In this document: positions 12,314-22,633 of the stretch, in pieces | Position numbering within the stretch: position 1 is the first letter of the stretch | Layout: each line of letters begins with the position of its first letter | Source of the DNA: Vigna angularis | Lineage: Eukaryota; Streptophyta; Magnoliopsida; Fabales; Fabaceae | DNA length: 64,000 bases | Direction: 5' to 3' | NCBI RefSeq assembly: GCF_016808095.1 | Contig: NC_068980.1 | Location: 9,334,501-9,398,500 of the forward strand | Notes under the pieces: model-generated | Databases searched by the model: none | Seen by the model: the letters and a program-made list of their open reading frames with translations, nothing else | What the model was told of the DNA's origin: nothing | Position numbers and translations under genes: made by a program

Positions 12314-12724
12314 TCACTGGCCAGCAGCAAAAGCTTCAACAGGGAAAGTCTTGGTGATACCAGCGAGACTCTTGAAGTGGATCTTCCCTGTCGGAGGGTC
12401 ATCCACTGTGATCTCACTCACAGGAGGCCATAGCATAAGCTCTTTCGCCTTCACACCCTTCAGTTTCTTTATCTTCTTCTTCGAAACGTACCCTGTTATC
12501 TCACTGTCATAGCTCACCAACTTCTTTATCTTCTTGAACTCGTGCTCAACCTTCTTCTTCTGCACGATCCACATGTATCCCGTGCCCTTCACGTGCCCTA
12601 CTTCGATCACATCTTCCAGAGGCAGAAGCCCCTCTGGAAGCTCGAACTCTTGCAGCAGTGAAGCAGCAAGTTTCAGACCCTCCTCGTGCCCCTTCTTTAC
12701 AACCCCTCCTTCCTTTTCTGCCAT
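12314..12724 (-). CDS. DUF538 family protein
   Basis: Single-exon gene of 136 residues. I start it at 12724 (MAEKEGGVVKKG) rather than at an in-frame Met further upstream: the family begins here, and a TATA box lies 70-80 bp upstream, inside the longer frame. The plant DUF538 pattern is clear: an N-terminal helix (residues 15-27), the motif LPEGLLPLEDV (29-39), a beta-rich core with a Lys-rich hairpin around 56-90, and a C-terminal block with TGKIHFKSLAGIT (112-124). DUF538 proteins are small plant proteins linked by some studies to trichome size and to stress; their biochemical function is not settled. There is no signal peptide. The domain call is confident, the role unknown. Confidence 0.88.
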   Translation of the reverse strand: MAEKEGGVVKKGHEEGLKLAASLLQEFELPEGLLPLEDVIEVGHVKGTGYMWIVQKKKVEHEFKKIKKLVSYDSEITGYVSKKKIKKLKGVKAKELMLWPPVSEITVDDPPTGKIHFKSLAGITKTFPVEAFAAGQ

Positions 12725-12794
12725 TATCACAGACCCTTTTTCTTCCTTTGCTTTCGGATTCTCAGAGATACAGAGACTGTTTTCGATGTTTGTG

Positions 12795-12805
12795 TATATA
12801 TATAG
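12795..12805 (-). promoter_or_regulatory. TATA box of the DUF538 gene
   Basis: On the - strand it reads CTATATATATA, about 75 bp upstream of the chosen start codon. This implies a short leader and supports the downstream Met. Confidence 0.6.
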
Positions 12806-13968
12806 ATTCTGCTTGTGGGGACAACGTTTGTGCTTTGTGGAGATCGAAGTGGATTTCTTTGTATCTGCCGTCTCATGGTGTTTTCTCTTGTCTCTTGCAC
12901 TTGTTTTGTAGAATATTTGTGGGATGTGGTGTGGTTTTCTAGAAACAGTGTCCGTGGTCTGAACAACCAATGCAGACCAAGTTGTTCTTGGCAGATATTT
13001 AGGAAGAAAATTGTCCTAATTAGTTTAGATAATATCCGCATCATGTATTGTAAATTAGGGATATTTAGGATATTTATATGTTATAGGATGATTGATTATA
13101 TGTAGTTAGATAATACCTGCGTGAACATGACAAGGGTTATCATATGTTTAAGAATATAAAGAAAAATAATACTTAAGAGTCACGTAAATTTCTTACATTC
13201 ATTTAATATTATTTTTCTTATTTTTAACTTTTTCTTTTTAAAAATATAAAAGAGTTTATTTTTTTATAACTATTTTAGTTACGTGTGTAAAATAAATATA
13301 AAAATGTTACTCTATTATTACTCTTTTATAAATTTATCTTAGAATTTTTTTATTAATTTTTTATTGAATAATTTATTTATTTTTAATTAAATATATTAAT
13401 TTATTATTTTATTGTTAAACGGAGTTGTGAACAACACGTGAAAAAAAAGGCGTCAAATTATAATTTTTCATTTGATTATATACGTTATATATGATGATTC
13501 ATTATAAACAATGTATTTGTGGTGTGTAAATAATTACAGATGATAATACATTAGTATCTATCCTTTAAAATACCAACTCTCTTTATTAATATAATAATAA
13601 TAATAATGAATTGATAAAAAACATTTAATGGTTTTTTTTAAAGAGAATGTTAAAATACTTAGTTTTCTATAATTTATGTCACACACACACATATATTAAA
13701 ATTTTTAAAACAAATCACAATTTGTTAATTTCACATATTAAAAGTATATAAAGGTTTCTTTATCACCCTTGAATAATCATAATGTTAATTCAAAAACTTG
13801 TCAAGCACATTATAGATAATCGATTCAACCGGTTAACCAGGCTGAATTTGATGATACTTATTAGCTACATGGATGATAGAGAACATAAATTGTTTGCCAT
13901 TAAATTATAACTTGTTACGTTTTGAAAATACATTACTTATCAATTATTACTTGCATTTCCTAACGAAT

Positions 13969-14044
<76 letters not shown>

Positions 14045-14394
14045 TTTCTCTTTTTGACGTGTACATTGATTTTCCAAATTTATTCTTTAATTACTTTTTT
14101 TAAATTAAAATAATTATTTTATCAGTTTTATATTATTTCTTCAAATTTAACCGCTTTTTTTAATTTAACAGTTCCTTTTAAATTTAATTTTAATTATAAA
14201 ACTACTTATAAAATAAATAAAAACTATTTACAATAAATTTATAAAAATTATTTAAATTTCATAATAATAATAATAATTTTATTTTTATTAGCATAAGTGG
14301 AAACACATGGTAGAAAGTTGCAACAAGTTGCATACTTGTTACTTCCATCTCGAAATATATGGTCTCTTGGCTGTCCCCTCCTAGTGAAGCTTTT
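12806..14394. other. Intergenic DNA between DUF538 and the HAD/FMN phosphatase gene
   Basis: AT-rich with no supported gene. It contains a (TA)n run at 13970-14040. The last 300 bases probably include the 3' UTR of the - strand gene that ends at 14395. Confidence 0.5.
13970..14040. repeat. (TA)n microsatellite
   Basis: Uninterrupted TA run of about 70 bp. Confidence 0.95.
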
Positions 14395-17300
14395 CTATAA
14401 ACAAGTGAATGATGGCAAATCCAGTGAAGCTCTTGCAATAGACTTGTACTCTTCGAGTTTATCAAAAGCAGTTGAAGAGAGTTCCTGTTCACGCAAGCAA
14501 ATATTTGGCATAAAATGGGGGCACAGATATAAGATAACAGAAAGAGAAGGCTTTTGGAGCAAAACTGTAATATTCTAATGACCATCAAACTTCCCCTTAT
14601 AAAACGAATAATTCTGTTTTATGCACTTAAAGTCCACTTATGAGCTTTTGGTTGCAAAATAGCCACCTTAGCCATCAAAAAGGTGTCATCATTTATTACC
14701 TTGTTATTCCACGTTCTTATGTAGCCAACAAGACTGATTTGCATCTTCTGCTTCTGTTTCAGGTCACTGTTTGAATCAACAAGATAAACACGCTGCAAAA
14801 TGAGCCCCATGTATTCTCCATTAGTGACCTTCATCAATGTGGTCCAGAAGGATGTAATGCATAGTCTAAGAAAGGATTGCAGAAAAAAAGTGTAGTTCTA
14901 AAAACTATGAGCTTCCATTCAAATATACAAATTATGATGTGTACCAAAATTATAAATTTGTTATGTGCTCTAACACTAGAACTCAAGAAACTTTGTCTAG
15001 ACTCAACAACACAAGAGTACTAAATGGTGCATCAGATGATCCTGACGTGTAATGAAAAAATAAGTTCTAGAGTTTTATAATTGATCACTCACTGTTCTTT
15101 TATAGGCAACACAGGAGAAGTCCAAATTAATGCTAGCCAGTATCTTGAATTTCCTATCTGTATCGATCTTGGCCCATCCCAAGTAAAGCCCGACAGCTTG
15201 ATCAGGAAGAGCTAGTGTTGCATTGTCTGGATTGAGGAATTAAATCAGATTTATAAAACCATGTTAAATCAAGAATTTAACAACTAAGAAGCTAAGCGCT
15301 AGTTTACTTTAATCAAGAATTTATAAAACCATGTTCTTGGAAGATTACTAATTAATCCAATGTCATAACTGCATCTAACTAGGAACATGGACGCCTAAGC
15401 TCGAGAGAGGCAAAGAGTTTGTTCATATTACCAGTTTTATGAAACGAAAAAGATGAAATTTGGCAAACCTGAGGATTCCTCTAGACATCCAGTAACATAC
15501 AAACCACTCAGATGAATTGGCTCAATAGGTAATGTGTCATCTAACCCTGCCAACATTAGTTTGAAAGATTATTCTGACAGAGGACATGGTATTTAGAGAA
15601 ACAAATATTAGAAACTAATTAGTGCATTAGCATTACAGTCATCAAAGGGTGGAAGACCCCATAGCTCAGGTTGAAACTCTAAAAGTGAATGAAGAACAAC
15701 ATTTGCTAGCCCGTTACAATCAGCTTCCATTTGAGATGGGACAGCCACAATCTTCATTTGTGCAGCATTGGCTGCCTTGACGCCAACCCTGTTAAAAGTG
15801 CATTGGAGAACATAAATTACATGTAGCAAATATGAATATCAATAACAGAAATATGCAAGGCTGCACAGAAATTACAAAACTTGGCAGGAGATGTGCGACA
15901 TATCCTGCACGTGAATCAAAGCAGTGAAAATATTATGCTCACATACCGAGATGAATACCCAGTAGTTGAAGATTAACTCTCATCAACATATACTGTTTTG
16001 AAATCAACCAAAACTGTCTGGGAGCTTATTTTGAGAATAGTTTACGAAATTGAAGAAAAATTAATTTAGCAGTAGAACCATGTACACGGTCGGTTATACA
16101 TTATGAGAATTTTTTAAAATAATGCAGATTAAAATGAATAGGCAATGCTCATCTAAGAACATGGATATGATTTCAACAAACTAATAGAGCGAGTCCTGAT
16201 AAGAGGGATTGAAAAAAATAAAAATTCAACTTCTTTTATAATGTCCATTTCAACCAAAATAGGTTCATCCAATCGCATAGTGTCTCATACACTCTTGACA
16301 TATCACACCTTTTGCACTCAACAGCCATCCACACATATCTGTGTAGGTTTGGATATGGCCAAAGGATTGGTTGGTGGTCTACTTCAACTATAGGCTTCAA
16401 CACTGGTGGTACAGTGGCCTCTTCATCAGTGATCACTTTGTTTTGGATTATGTTGGTAACTTTAGATGGTACAGAGCAATTTGATCCCAGAAATTCTAGA
16501 CCATCCTTGGTCAAGATTAGAATTTACTGTTAGTTGTCACGCAAACAAAAGCTTAACAAAAGTCACAATAGCAAATGCAATCATACACAGTATGCAGAAA
16601 TTCTGGGAGACTTACAAGGAATCCTCAATCACCAGGCAATTAATTGCATCTACACCCATTTTCTTGGCAGCTTCTTCAAATCTGAAAAAATTAGAATTTG
16701 TTTACTGTTGTGGTAAAATTAGAAGAGCATACTTGACCGAGAAAACGAACTTCCCTACTTAACATAGGATGGAAAAAGTGAGAAAACGTTGTGTGATCAG
16801 AGTTCTGGAGGAAAATTTATGTAGTTAGATAATTGTAGTTGACTATTTACTTCTAATTGTGATTAGTACGGCTAAAACTTGGGATGGTGGATATTTATTT
16901 GGTACTGGAAAAGTCTTACTGTTGGTCATTGTCAATAAATCCACTTGTATTCAAGATTTTTTGTTTCGGGCATATATGAGATGTCAAAGTGCTCAAATAG
17001 AATCTTACAAATATGGAGAAGGCTTCCCAGCTTTAACTTGGTCACTTCCTAGAATTACAGAAAAGCTTTCTTTCCAACCTAAAAAAAAATGTGATAAGTA
17101 TCAAAGAATTCTTTTAACAGGAAAGTATATGTCAGTAATAAGGAAAAGCAAAAGTGTCTTTTAACCAAAAAGAAAGTATAAAAGAAGAAATGGAGAAAAG
17201 CAGATAATTTCAGGGATCATTTTCAAAGAAGATAATGTAATGCTCTCTGGTACCATATCATGCTAAGAAAAGAGACCGAGAAGAGATATAATTTATTAAT

Positions 17301-19312
17301 AAAAGATAAATACAAAATTAGAAACAAAATTGATATCTAATAGTGGAAAATATTTGGGAAGATACTTCTCCATCAAATTGGATCACATTCTCATATTTAT
17401 TATTAGTCAAATCATATTTCTAACATAATCAACTTCTCTGTACCAAAATTTTATCATATGGATATCAGGTTTTCTTAGTTCTATATAATTATTTTAAAAT
17501 GAGATATTAACGATTGACTTTAAAGGCATTAACCTAGCAAATTTAGTGATTCCAAAACCTTAAGCTAAAACAAGAAGAAAAGAAAAGAAGCATTATCTAT
17601 TGTTTTCTTTGTCAGATGTTACTTAAGAAACTAGCACTTGTGTCTGCATATTCCCTTGTCCGTAATCAGTTCAGAAATAATAGCAAGCTGACAAGACAAC
17701 ACTTCTTGAACTTAAAAGTCTTAAAATTGAAAGTCAGTAATAAACAAGAAGATGCTAGTTCACAGAAAACAACCTTTGTGATAAGAAATTTTTGCATCTA
17801 TGTATTCTCGCAAGGAATTTGAGGCAAGAGCCACTGAAACTCCATTTTTCTGGAAATGTTTGATTAGGCGATTCGCACCAGGTAGTGCTTTGGCCTTTGC
17901 CCACCTAAACCAATTTATGATTTCAAAATAAGAACCCGTAAATGTGTAAGCAATTGTAATATGACAGTGTCCAACAGGTTTGATTTAAGTTATTAATAAA
18001 AAAAAGTGTATTTCTTTGAAAACAAATTTAGAATATATAATGAATCACATCTCTTACTAATTACTAATCACAAACTATATAACAATCTAACTATGCAGTG
18101 TTTAGTGTTTAAAAAATAATTGACTTTTAAACCATACTCAGCCTTCCTCGTCATACTAGATATCTTCATATCAGTCTGACCTCCTAGCTTTAGGTTCCAT
18201 TTAATATGTATAAGAAAAACACGGGAAGTACTATGAGAATGTTATCCACTTAGTGTGTATTCGGTTTCTATTTTCAATAATTGTTTTTATTTTAAAATGA
18301 AGCTAAATAAGGTTACCCAGACAACTAATAGAGCGTAGTGCAAGGCAAATAGTAGACTGTACAATCAAGGGAGATGTTGAAGAAGATAAAAACAATAAAA
18401 GATGAGAAAACGCCTCTTCTAGTTTTAAAAACAACTCTTTTTCAAACAATTTATAAAAGTGCCATACATTTTAGACGAAAATCTGATGGTAGAGTAGAAA
18501 ACTGTTATAAAAAATGGTTTTTAACCAAACAAAAAGTGATTAAAGAATCAAGCACGCCATAATTGATACCTTTCCCTATACATAGGAGTGATTTCATTGA
18601 TAAATTGATCGGGTGTCAACGGAAGTTCATAGTCCGTAACCATTATAGCTGCTGTGTCCTTTTGTGTCATCCCCAACCTCTTCTTGTCTTCCTTCTCCCT
18701 GTCCAGTTCTTTTCCATACCTAGCCAAAAACTCATTCAAGACACCCCTACTAGCCCTTTCTGCACACCAATCGCCCACACACATGCATGGTTCAGAAAGA
18801 ACCCACAAGAAACAAAATTTCACCAACTATAGATGAGGTGACACTTAATTGTACTCAGGATTCCTGAAGCGTCATAATTATGTTACTTAAATCGCCCAGA
18901 TTTCCTTAAATATTGGAATTGAGTAATTTTGCTCCATATTTCACCTTTTGTTAATATTTTAGTAAATTTTGCCAAAAATGACAGTGAATAATATTGCCTT
19001 AGCTAACTTAGTTTTCCCTTTAGTCGATCATAAATTCATGATACTTGAACAACATCAATTAAATATTTAACACAAGAGTAGCTGACAAATCAAAATTACT
19101 CAACAAAGATATAAACCTAATTTGCACACTTAGAACTTGGGAACAAAAATCGCGCAACAACACTCCTGCAAGATAAAAAGTATAATTAAATTAAAGCTCG
19201 AGGAGAAAAACAGGAGAATACCAGTATCCAGAAGGGTGCCATCCAAGTCAAAAATGACACCCAAAACCTTGGCTCCTTTATCACAGCCTTGAAACTCACA
19301 GCAGCAACTCAT
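14395..19312 (-). CDS. HAD-type FMN phosphatase with decayed riboflavin-kinase domain
   Basis: Ten exons on the - strand: 19312-19222, 18759-18570, 17904-17774, 17078-17009, 16681-16616, 15788-15637, 15546-15469, 15226-15093, 14792-14700 and 14484-14395. All are GT..AG with consistent phase, giving 364 residues. The N-terminal half is a haloacid-dehalogenase domain with every catalytic motif present: DLDGT (D22, D24), ASNS (S122), GKPSP (K156) and VIEDS (E180, D181). The layout matches plant bifunctional riboflavin kinase/FMN hydrolase (Arabidopsis AtFMN/FHY, about 380 residues). In the C-terminal half the kinase signature, Gly-rich and ending PTAN in active enzymes, is replaced by unrelated sequence (VTGCLEESSDNA). 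The catalytic Glu site, expected after the Thr near residue 304, reads Thr-Arg-Val. Only anchors such as VGLYLGWA, LVGYIR and ASLDLPSF survive. I infer a functional phosphatase with an inactive kinase domain. The acceptor of exon 9 is the least certain join. Confidence 0.85.
16236..16514 (-). other. Unexplained open frame inside intron 5 of the HAD gene
   Basis: A 92-codon open frame lies between exons 5 and 6, in the sense of the gene. It is not needed to complete the phosphatase and matches no domain I recognise. It contains Cys, Trp and Pro clusters (PILWPYPN, ECKRC). It could be a transposon scrap, a cassette exon or chance. Confidence 0.25.
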
Positions 19313-19383
19313 TTCAGCTCCAAAATTTGAGGATACAAAATTGATAGAAACAATGTGAGGTTGGTAAATGGATGAGAGTGTCC

Positions 19384-19391
19384 TATATATA
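19384..19391 (-). promoter_or_regulatory. TATA box of the HAD/FMN phosphatase gene
   Basis: On the - strand it reads TATATATA followed by GGAC, about 72 bp upstream of the start codon at 19312. Confidence 0.5.
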
Positions 19392-19997
19392 CAACAAAGA
19401 ATACAAGATCTGTGTGTTTATGGAAATGCAACTTGAAAGGCATTCCATTCTATTCCACGAGCAATAGTTCATAAATCTTATGGTTCTGTTCTAACAACCA
19501 TCAAACAATGAAATAGACCGAAAGAATCCTTAACAATCGCAATATGAATGGCTTCGAAACCATTCAAATAGCATATGAAAAGAAAGCACCATTTGATAAA
19601 TGATAGTATCGTATTCGCACTCTTCTCCGTATTCCAAAGTCTAGTTGATGGCGTCGCCCGCATTAAACTTTGGATATTCCGTCTTCTCTCCTAAACGACA
19701 ACCAGAATGAAGCTGTTAAAAAAACCTTCACGCACATACATATTTTCTCCTATGTATATTGCGTTGCATTCATTAACAAAGACGGCTACTAAATAGCCGT
19801 GTACGGACCCCGTTATCTTTTGAAATAGAAACTGAAATCGCAACAAAAACAGAACGAGAGAAAAGCTATCCAGGAATCAAACTAGATTTTTTATCCTAAC
19901 AAAATAAAGACTAAAACCGCAAATCAACCTAACATCCTGCTACTATTCAATTTAAAATAAAAATAAAGGAAAATTATATAAACACTCTTTTCTTAAT
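19392..19997. other. Upstream region of the HAD gene
   Basis: Probable promoter and upstream DNA of the - strand phosphatase gene. I see no further gene in it. Confidence 0.4.
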
Positions 19998-20700
19998 GAT
20001 TTAATATTTCTTAGGTGTCTATTTTCATCTAGAATTTCATATAGGTCCCTTTGTTTTTTCGACATCTCATTTGAGTCTTTATTTTTGTAAAATTGAATCA
20101 AAGACTTACTGTCAAATTGAAAAGATGTCGGAAGGTGTTACGTGACATGCTAACAACTTAACATGCTGACATCCTGGTGGTCAGCCACTTGGTTTGGTGG
20201 TCGGCTTAGTGATCTGTCACTCGGTTTGGTGATCGGCTATTCGGTCTGGTAGTATTGAGACTGACCGAACATAAACCGAATGGTCTTTAACACATGCCGA
20301 ATGATAATCAATATCATCAATGTCTTGTTAAGAAACAAACTGAATGGTCATTTAACACAAGCAATCATCAATTTCTTGTTAAGGAACAAACCATCAAGCT
20401 GACCACCAGATTAAGTGGCCGATCACCAGACTGAGTGACCAACCACCAGACCGAGTGGCCGACCACCAGATCGAGTGGCCGACCACCAGGGTGTCAACAT
20501 GCCATGTCAGCATATCAAATTCCCTTACACATGTATATTGTCAGCATGCCACGTAACACCCTCCTTAATGGCTTTTGATTAATTTGACCTCAAACCTTTA
20601 TTTGATTCGATTTTACAAAAATAAGAACTCAGTTGAGACGCCTATAAAGAAAGAGACTATTTGAGATTCTGGACGAAAATAGAGATCCATAATTTAAGTT
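19998..20700. mobile_element. Fold-back TIR element with inverted 20-bp repeat arrays
   Basis: The left arm (about 20000-20250) and the reverse complement of the right arm (about 20400-20700) align for more than 200 bp. Shared blocks include 'TTTTTGTAAAAT(T/C)GAATCAAA', 'GGTGTTACGTG(A/G)CATGCT' and 'CTGGTGGTC'. The inner part of each arm is an array of a degenerate 20-bp unit (GACCACCAGACCGAGTGGCC type). The centre is about 150 bp. There are no coding sequences. The structure fits a fold-back or Mutator-like non-autonomous element; the exact ends and target duplication are unresolved. Confidence 0.6.
20399..20490 (+). repeat. 20-bp tandem repeat array, about 4.5 units
   Basis: Successive 20-bp units vary around GACCACCAGA-CCGAGTGGCC. 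A degenerate array in opposite orientation lies at about 20175-20252, so the two can pair. Confidence 0.85.
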
Positions 20701-22048
20701 TATTTAACAGAAGCATTTTTCTTTTAATTTTTTATTTTTTTTTGGATGCTGAGATGAGAAGGTTTATATATGATAAAAATAAAAAATTATTTACCATTTA
20801 TATAATCACAAATTTCCTTATAATCAATATATATATATATATATATATATATTTGCTTTATTTTTTTCTTTCAAATAAAGTCAAAAGTGTTACTCTACTT
20901 GAGTTTTATTTCTTTTAACTCCAAATTCCTTTTTTTTATTTTCTCTCTCTAACTTATGGCTTAATTTTTCTTAATTTGAAATTAAATTTATTAAATAATA
21001 TTTTAAAATTAATTAAAATCATAAAAAAATGAATAGTTATATATTAAAATTAACATACAAAATAATAAAATTATAATGTCACCTAAATTTTGACTAAAAA
21101 TAAAATAGCATGATAAAAATGTTAACAACGGTTTTTTTTTTTAATATATTATAAGTTTATTGAATTCTATTATAATTAGTTTAAAATTCTTTAAAATAGA
21201 TTTTGACTAATGACTTACAAGATTAGTTTCTTTCGTGTAAAATACTTAATTATTCCGTGATTATGTTCTTATGTAACTCTTTTCAGATAATTCATTATCT
21301 TTTATTTGAGTATGAATAGTTATTAGAATTTAGGATATCTCTTATCGATCTCCGAAATACAATGCATATACTAAGATCATCACTACAGAAAAAATTTCTT
21401 GAAATTCTCTTAACACCATTACCATCCATAACCATAATCATCACTTCAATTTCATACATCATTATTTGTATGCATATTTATCCATAAATATATCAATCAT
21501 TCTTATATTACATTATAACCAATAATCCTTTTAACATTCACAAAATCACATATTAAACATACTATAACAAACATATGAAAATCAAGTTAGACTTTAATAA
21601 TTTCGCTCAGCAAGATTATCTACTCACTTAACGAGTAGTGCTAGAAAACACACTCGTCCTATGAACAGATAGCTTGCCTAACGAGAATATCTCTAGAACT
21701 ACATACTTAAATTCTCATAAAAATCACCCACTAAGACTTGTGTCACCCAGCCACTGTCAAGTCAATGAGTTCTCTAACTTTAGTTTTGTCCAAAGAGTAT
21801 ATTCTCGTATAGGGACCACTAAGTCAATAGCTCTCTAAGTTTGATTTCGTCTAACAAGTATATTCTCGCCCATTGACAACAAAGTCAGTAACTCTCTAAC
21901 TTTGACCCTCTATCTTGCAGAACATAATTTTACATATTTATGCGATTCTAGCCTTACTCAATCCAACAATAGTCACAAATTTCAAAATGTACCAACTATC
22001 ATATTGTACACTACTCAATGAATCAATTCATCTATTGCAATACCAACC
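20701..22048. other. AT-rich DNA, possible older LTR-like repeat
   Basis: There is no gene. A short TA run lies at 20828-20851. At 21590-21900 a phrase of the kind 'CTCTCTAA(C/G)TTTG ... AGTATATTCTCG' recurs at about 60-70 bp spacing, as in LTRs of legume Gypsy elements. The gag-only retrotransposon at 22054 inserted into the right part of this sequence. Confidence 0.4.
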
Positions 22049-22053
22049 AAACA

Positions 22054-22617
22054 TGATAGACGGGCCCAATCCATCAAATAATCAAGGCCCAAATACTAGA
22101 AGCTGGAAAGCATCATTGCAGCCCATGAAGGTGCGCCCAACACAAGCCCTAGGAGCGCTCAACCCATTTCCACTTTTCAGCACATGTTTCATGTGAGATG
22201 GCTGCATTTAACACCTAGCCACGTGGCCTTTGATCCTTAGAATAGGAATCATGATCAGCTGTGTATTCCTTCATGCACAAAGGGGGTGAATCATCTATAA
22301 ATTCACCCACCTCACATTGTAATCGAGACTTTTGAAATGATGAGTAAACTTTGCCGCCTTTGAAGCCAGCCCTTACTCTACCCAAAAGTCACCATCCTTG
22401 AGCTTCCCCTTCCTCTCCTCTAGCTTCCTTCCAGGGATGGAAGGCTGTCTGAGCTAGCTCTGTTGCCACCGATAGCTCCTTCATCCACCAAAATCATCCA
22501 CTGAACCCAAGTCTTCCGCTGTCATTTGATTTTTGTGTGCGGACATCAACTCTGCTCGTGACTCAATCCATCCATCCGCTGCTTCATTACATCCATTAGC
22601 TGGGACGCAACCTATCA
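22054..22617 (+). repeat. 5' LTR of gag-only element
   Basis: 564 bp, TG...CA. It contains a TATA-like CTATAAATTC at about 22295-22304. It pairs with 26931-27501 along its whole length. Confidence 0.92.
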
Positions 22618-22619
22618 AG

Positions 22620-22632
22620 TGGTATTCAGAGC
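22620..22632 (+). promoter_or_regulatory. Primer-binding site of gag-only element
   Basis: TGGTATTCAGAGC starts two bases after the 5' LTR. It resembles the usual initiator-Met-tRNA site TGGTATCAGAGC with one extra T. Confidence 0.75.
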
Positions 22633-22633
22633 C

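Noticed and set aside
12534..12911. 125-codon + strand ORF across the DUF538 gene
   Set aside because: Antisense shadow of the DUF538 coding frame and leader; no codon pattern of its own.
12725..12970. N-terminal extension of the DUF538 frame by 82 residues
   Set aside because: The frame is open, but the extension contains the TATA box of the gene and no sequence expected in the family, so the downstream Met was used.
14619..14837. Reading the phosphatase C-terminus straight through to a stop at 14619
   Set aside because: Splicing at the GTAATA donor after the NNK codons, then at the acceptor before 14484, gives a C-terminus (ASLDLPSF) that matches the family much better. The acceptors at about 14829 and 14866 were also tried; the one before 14792 gives the best family spacing.
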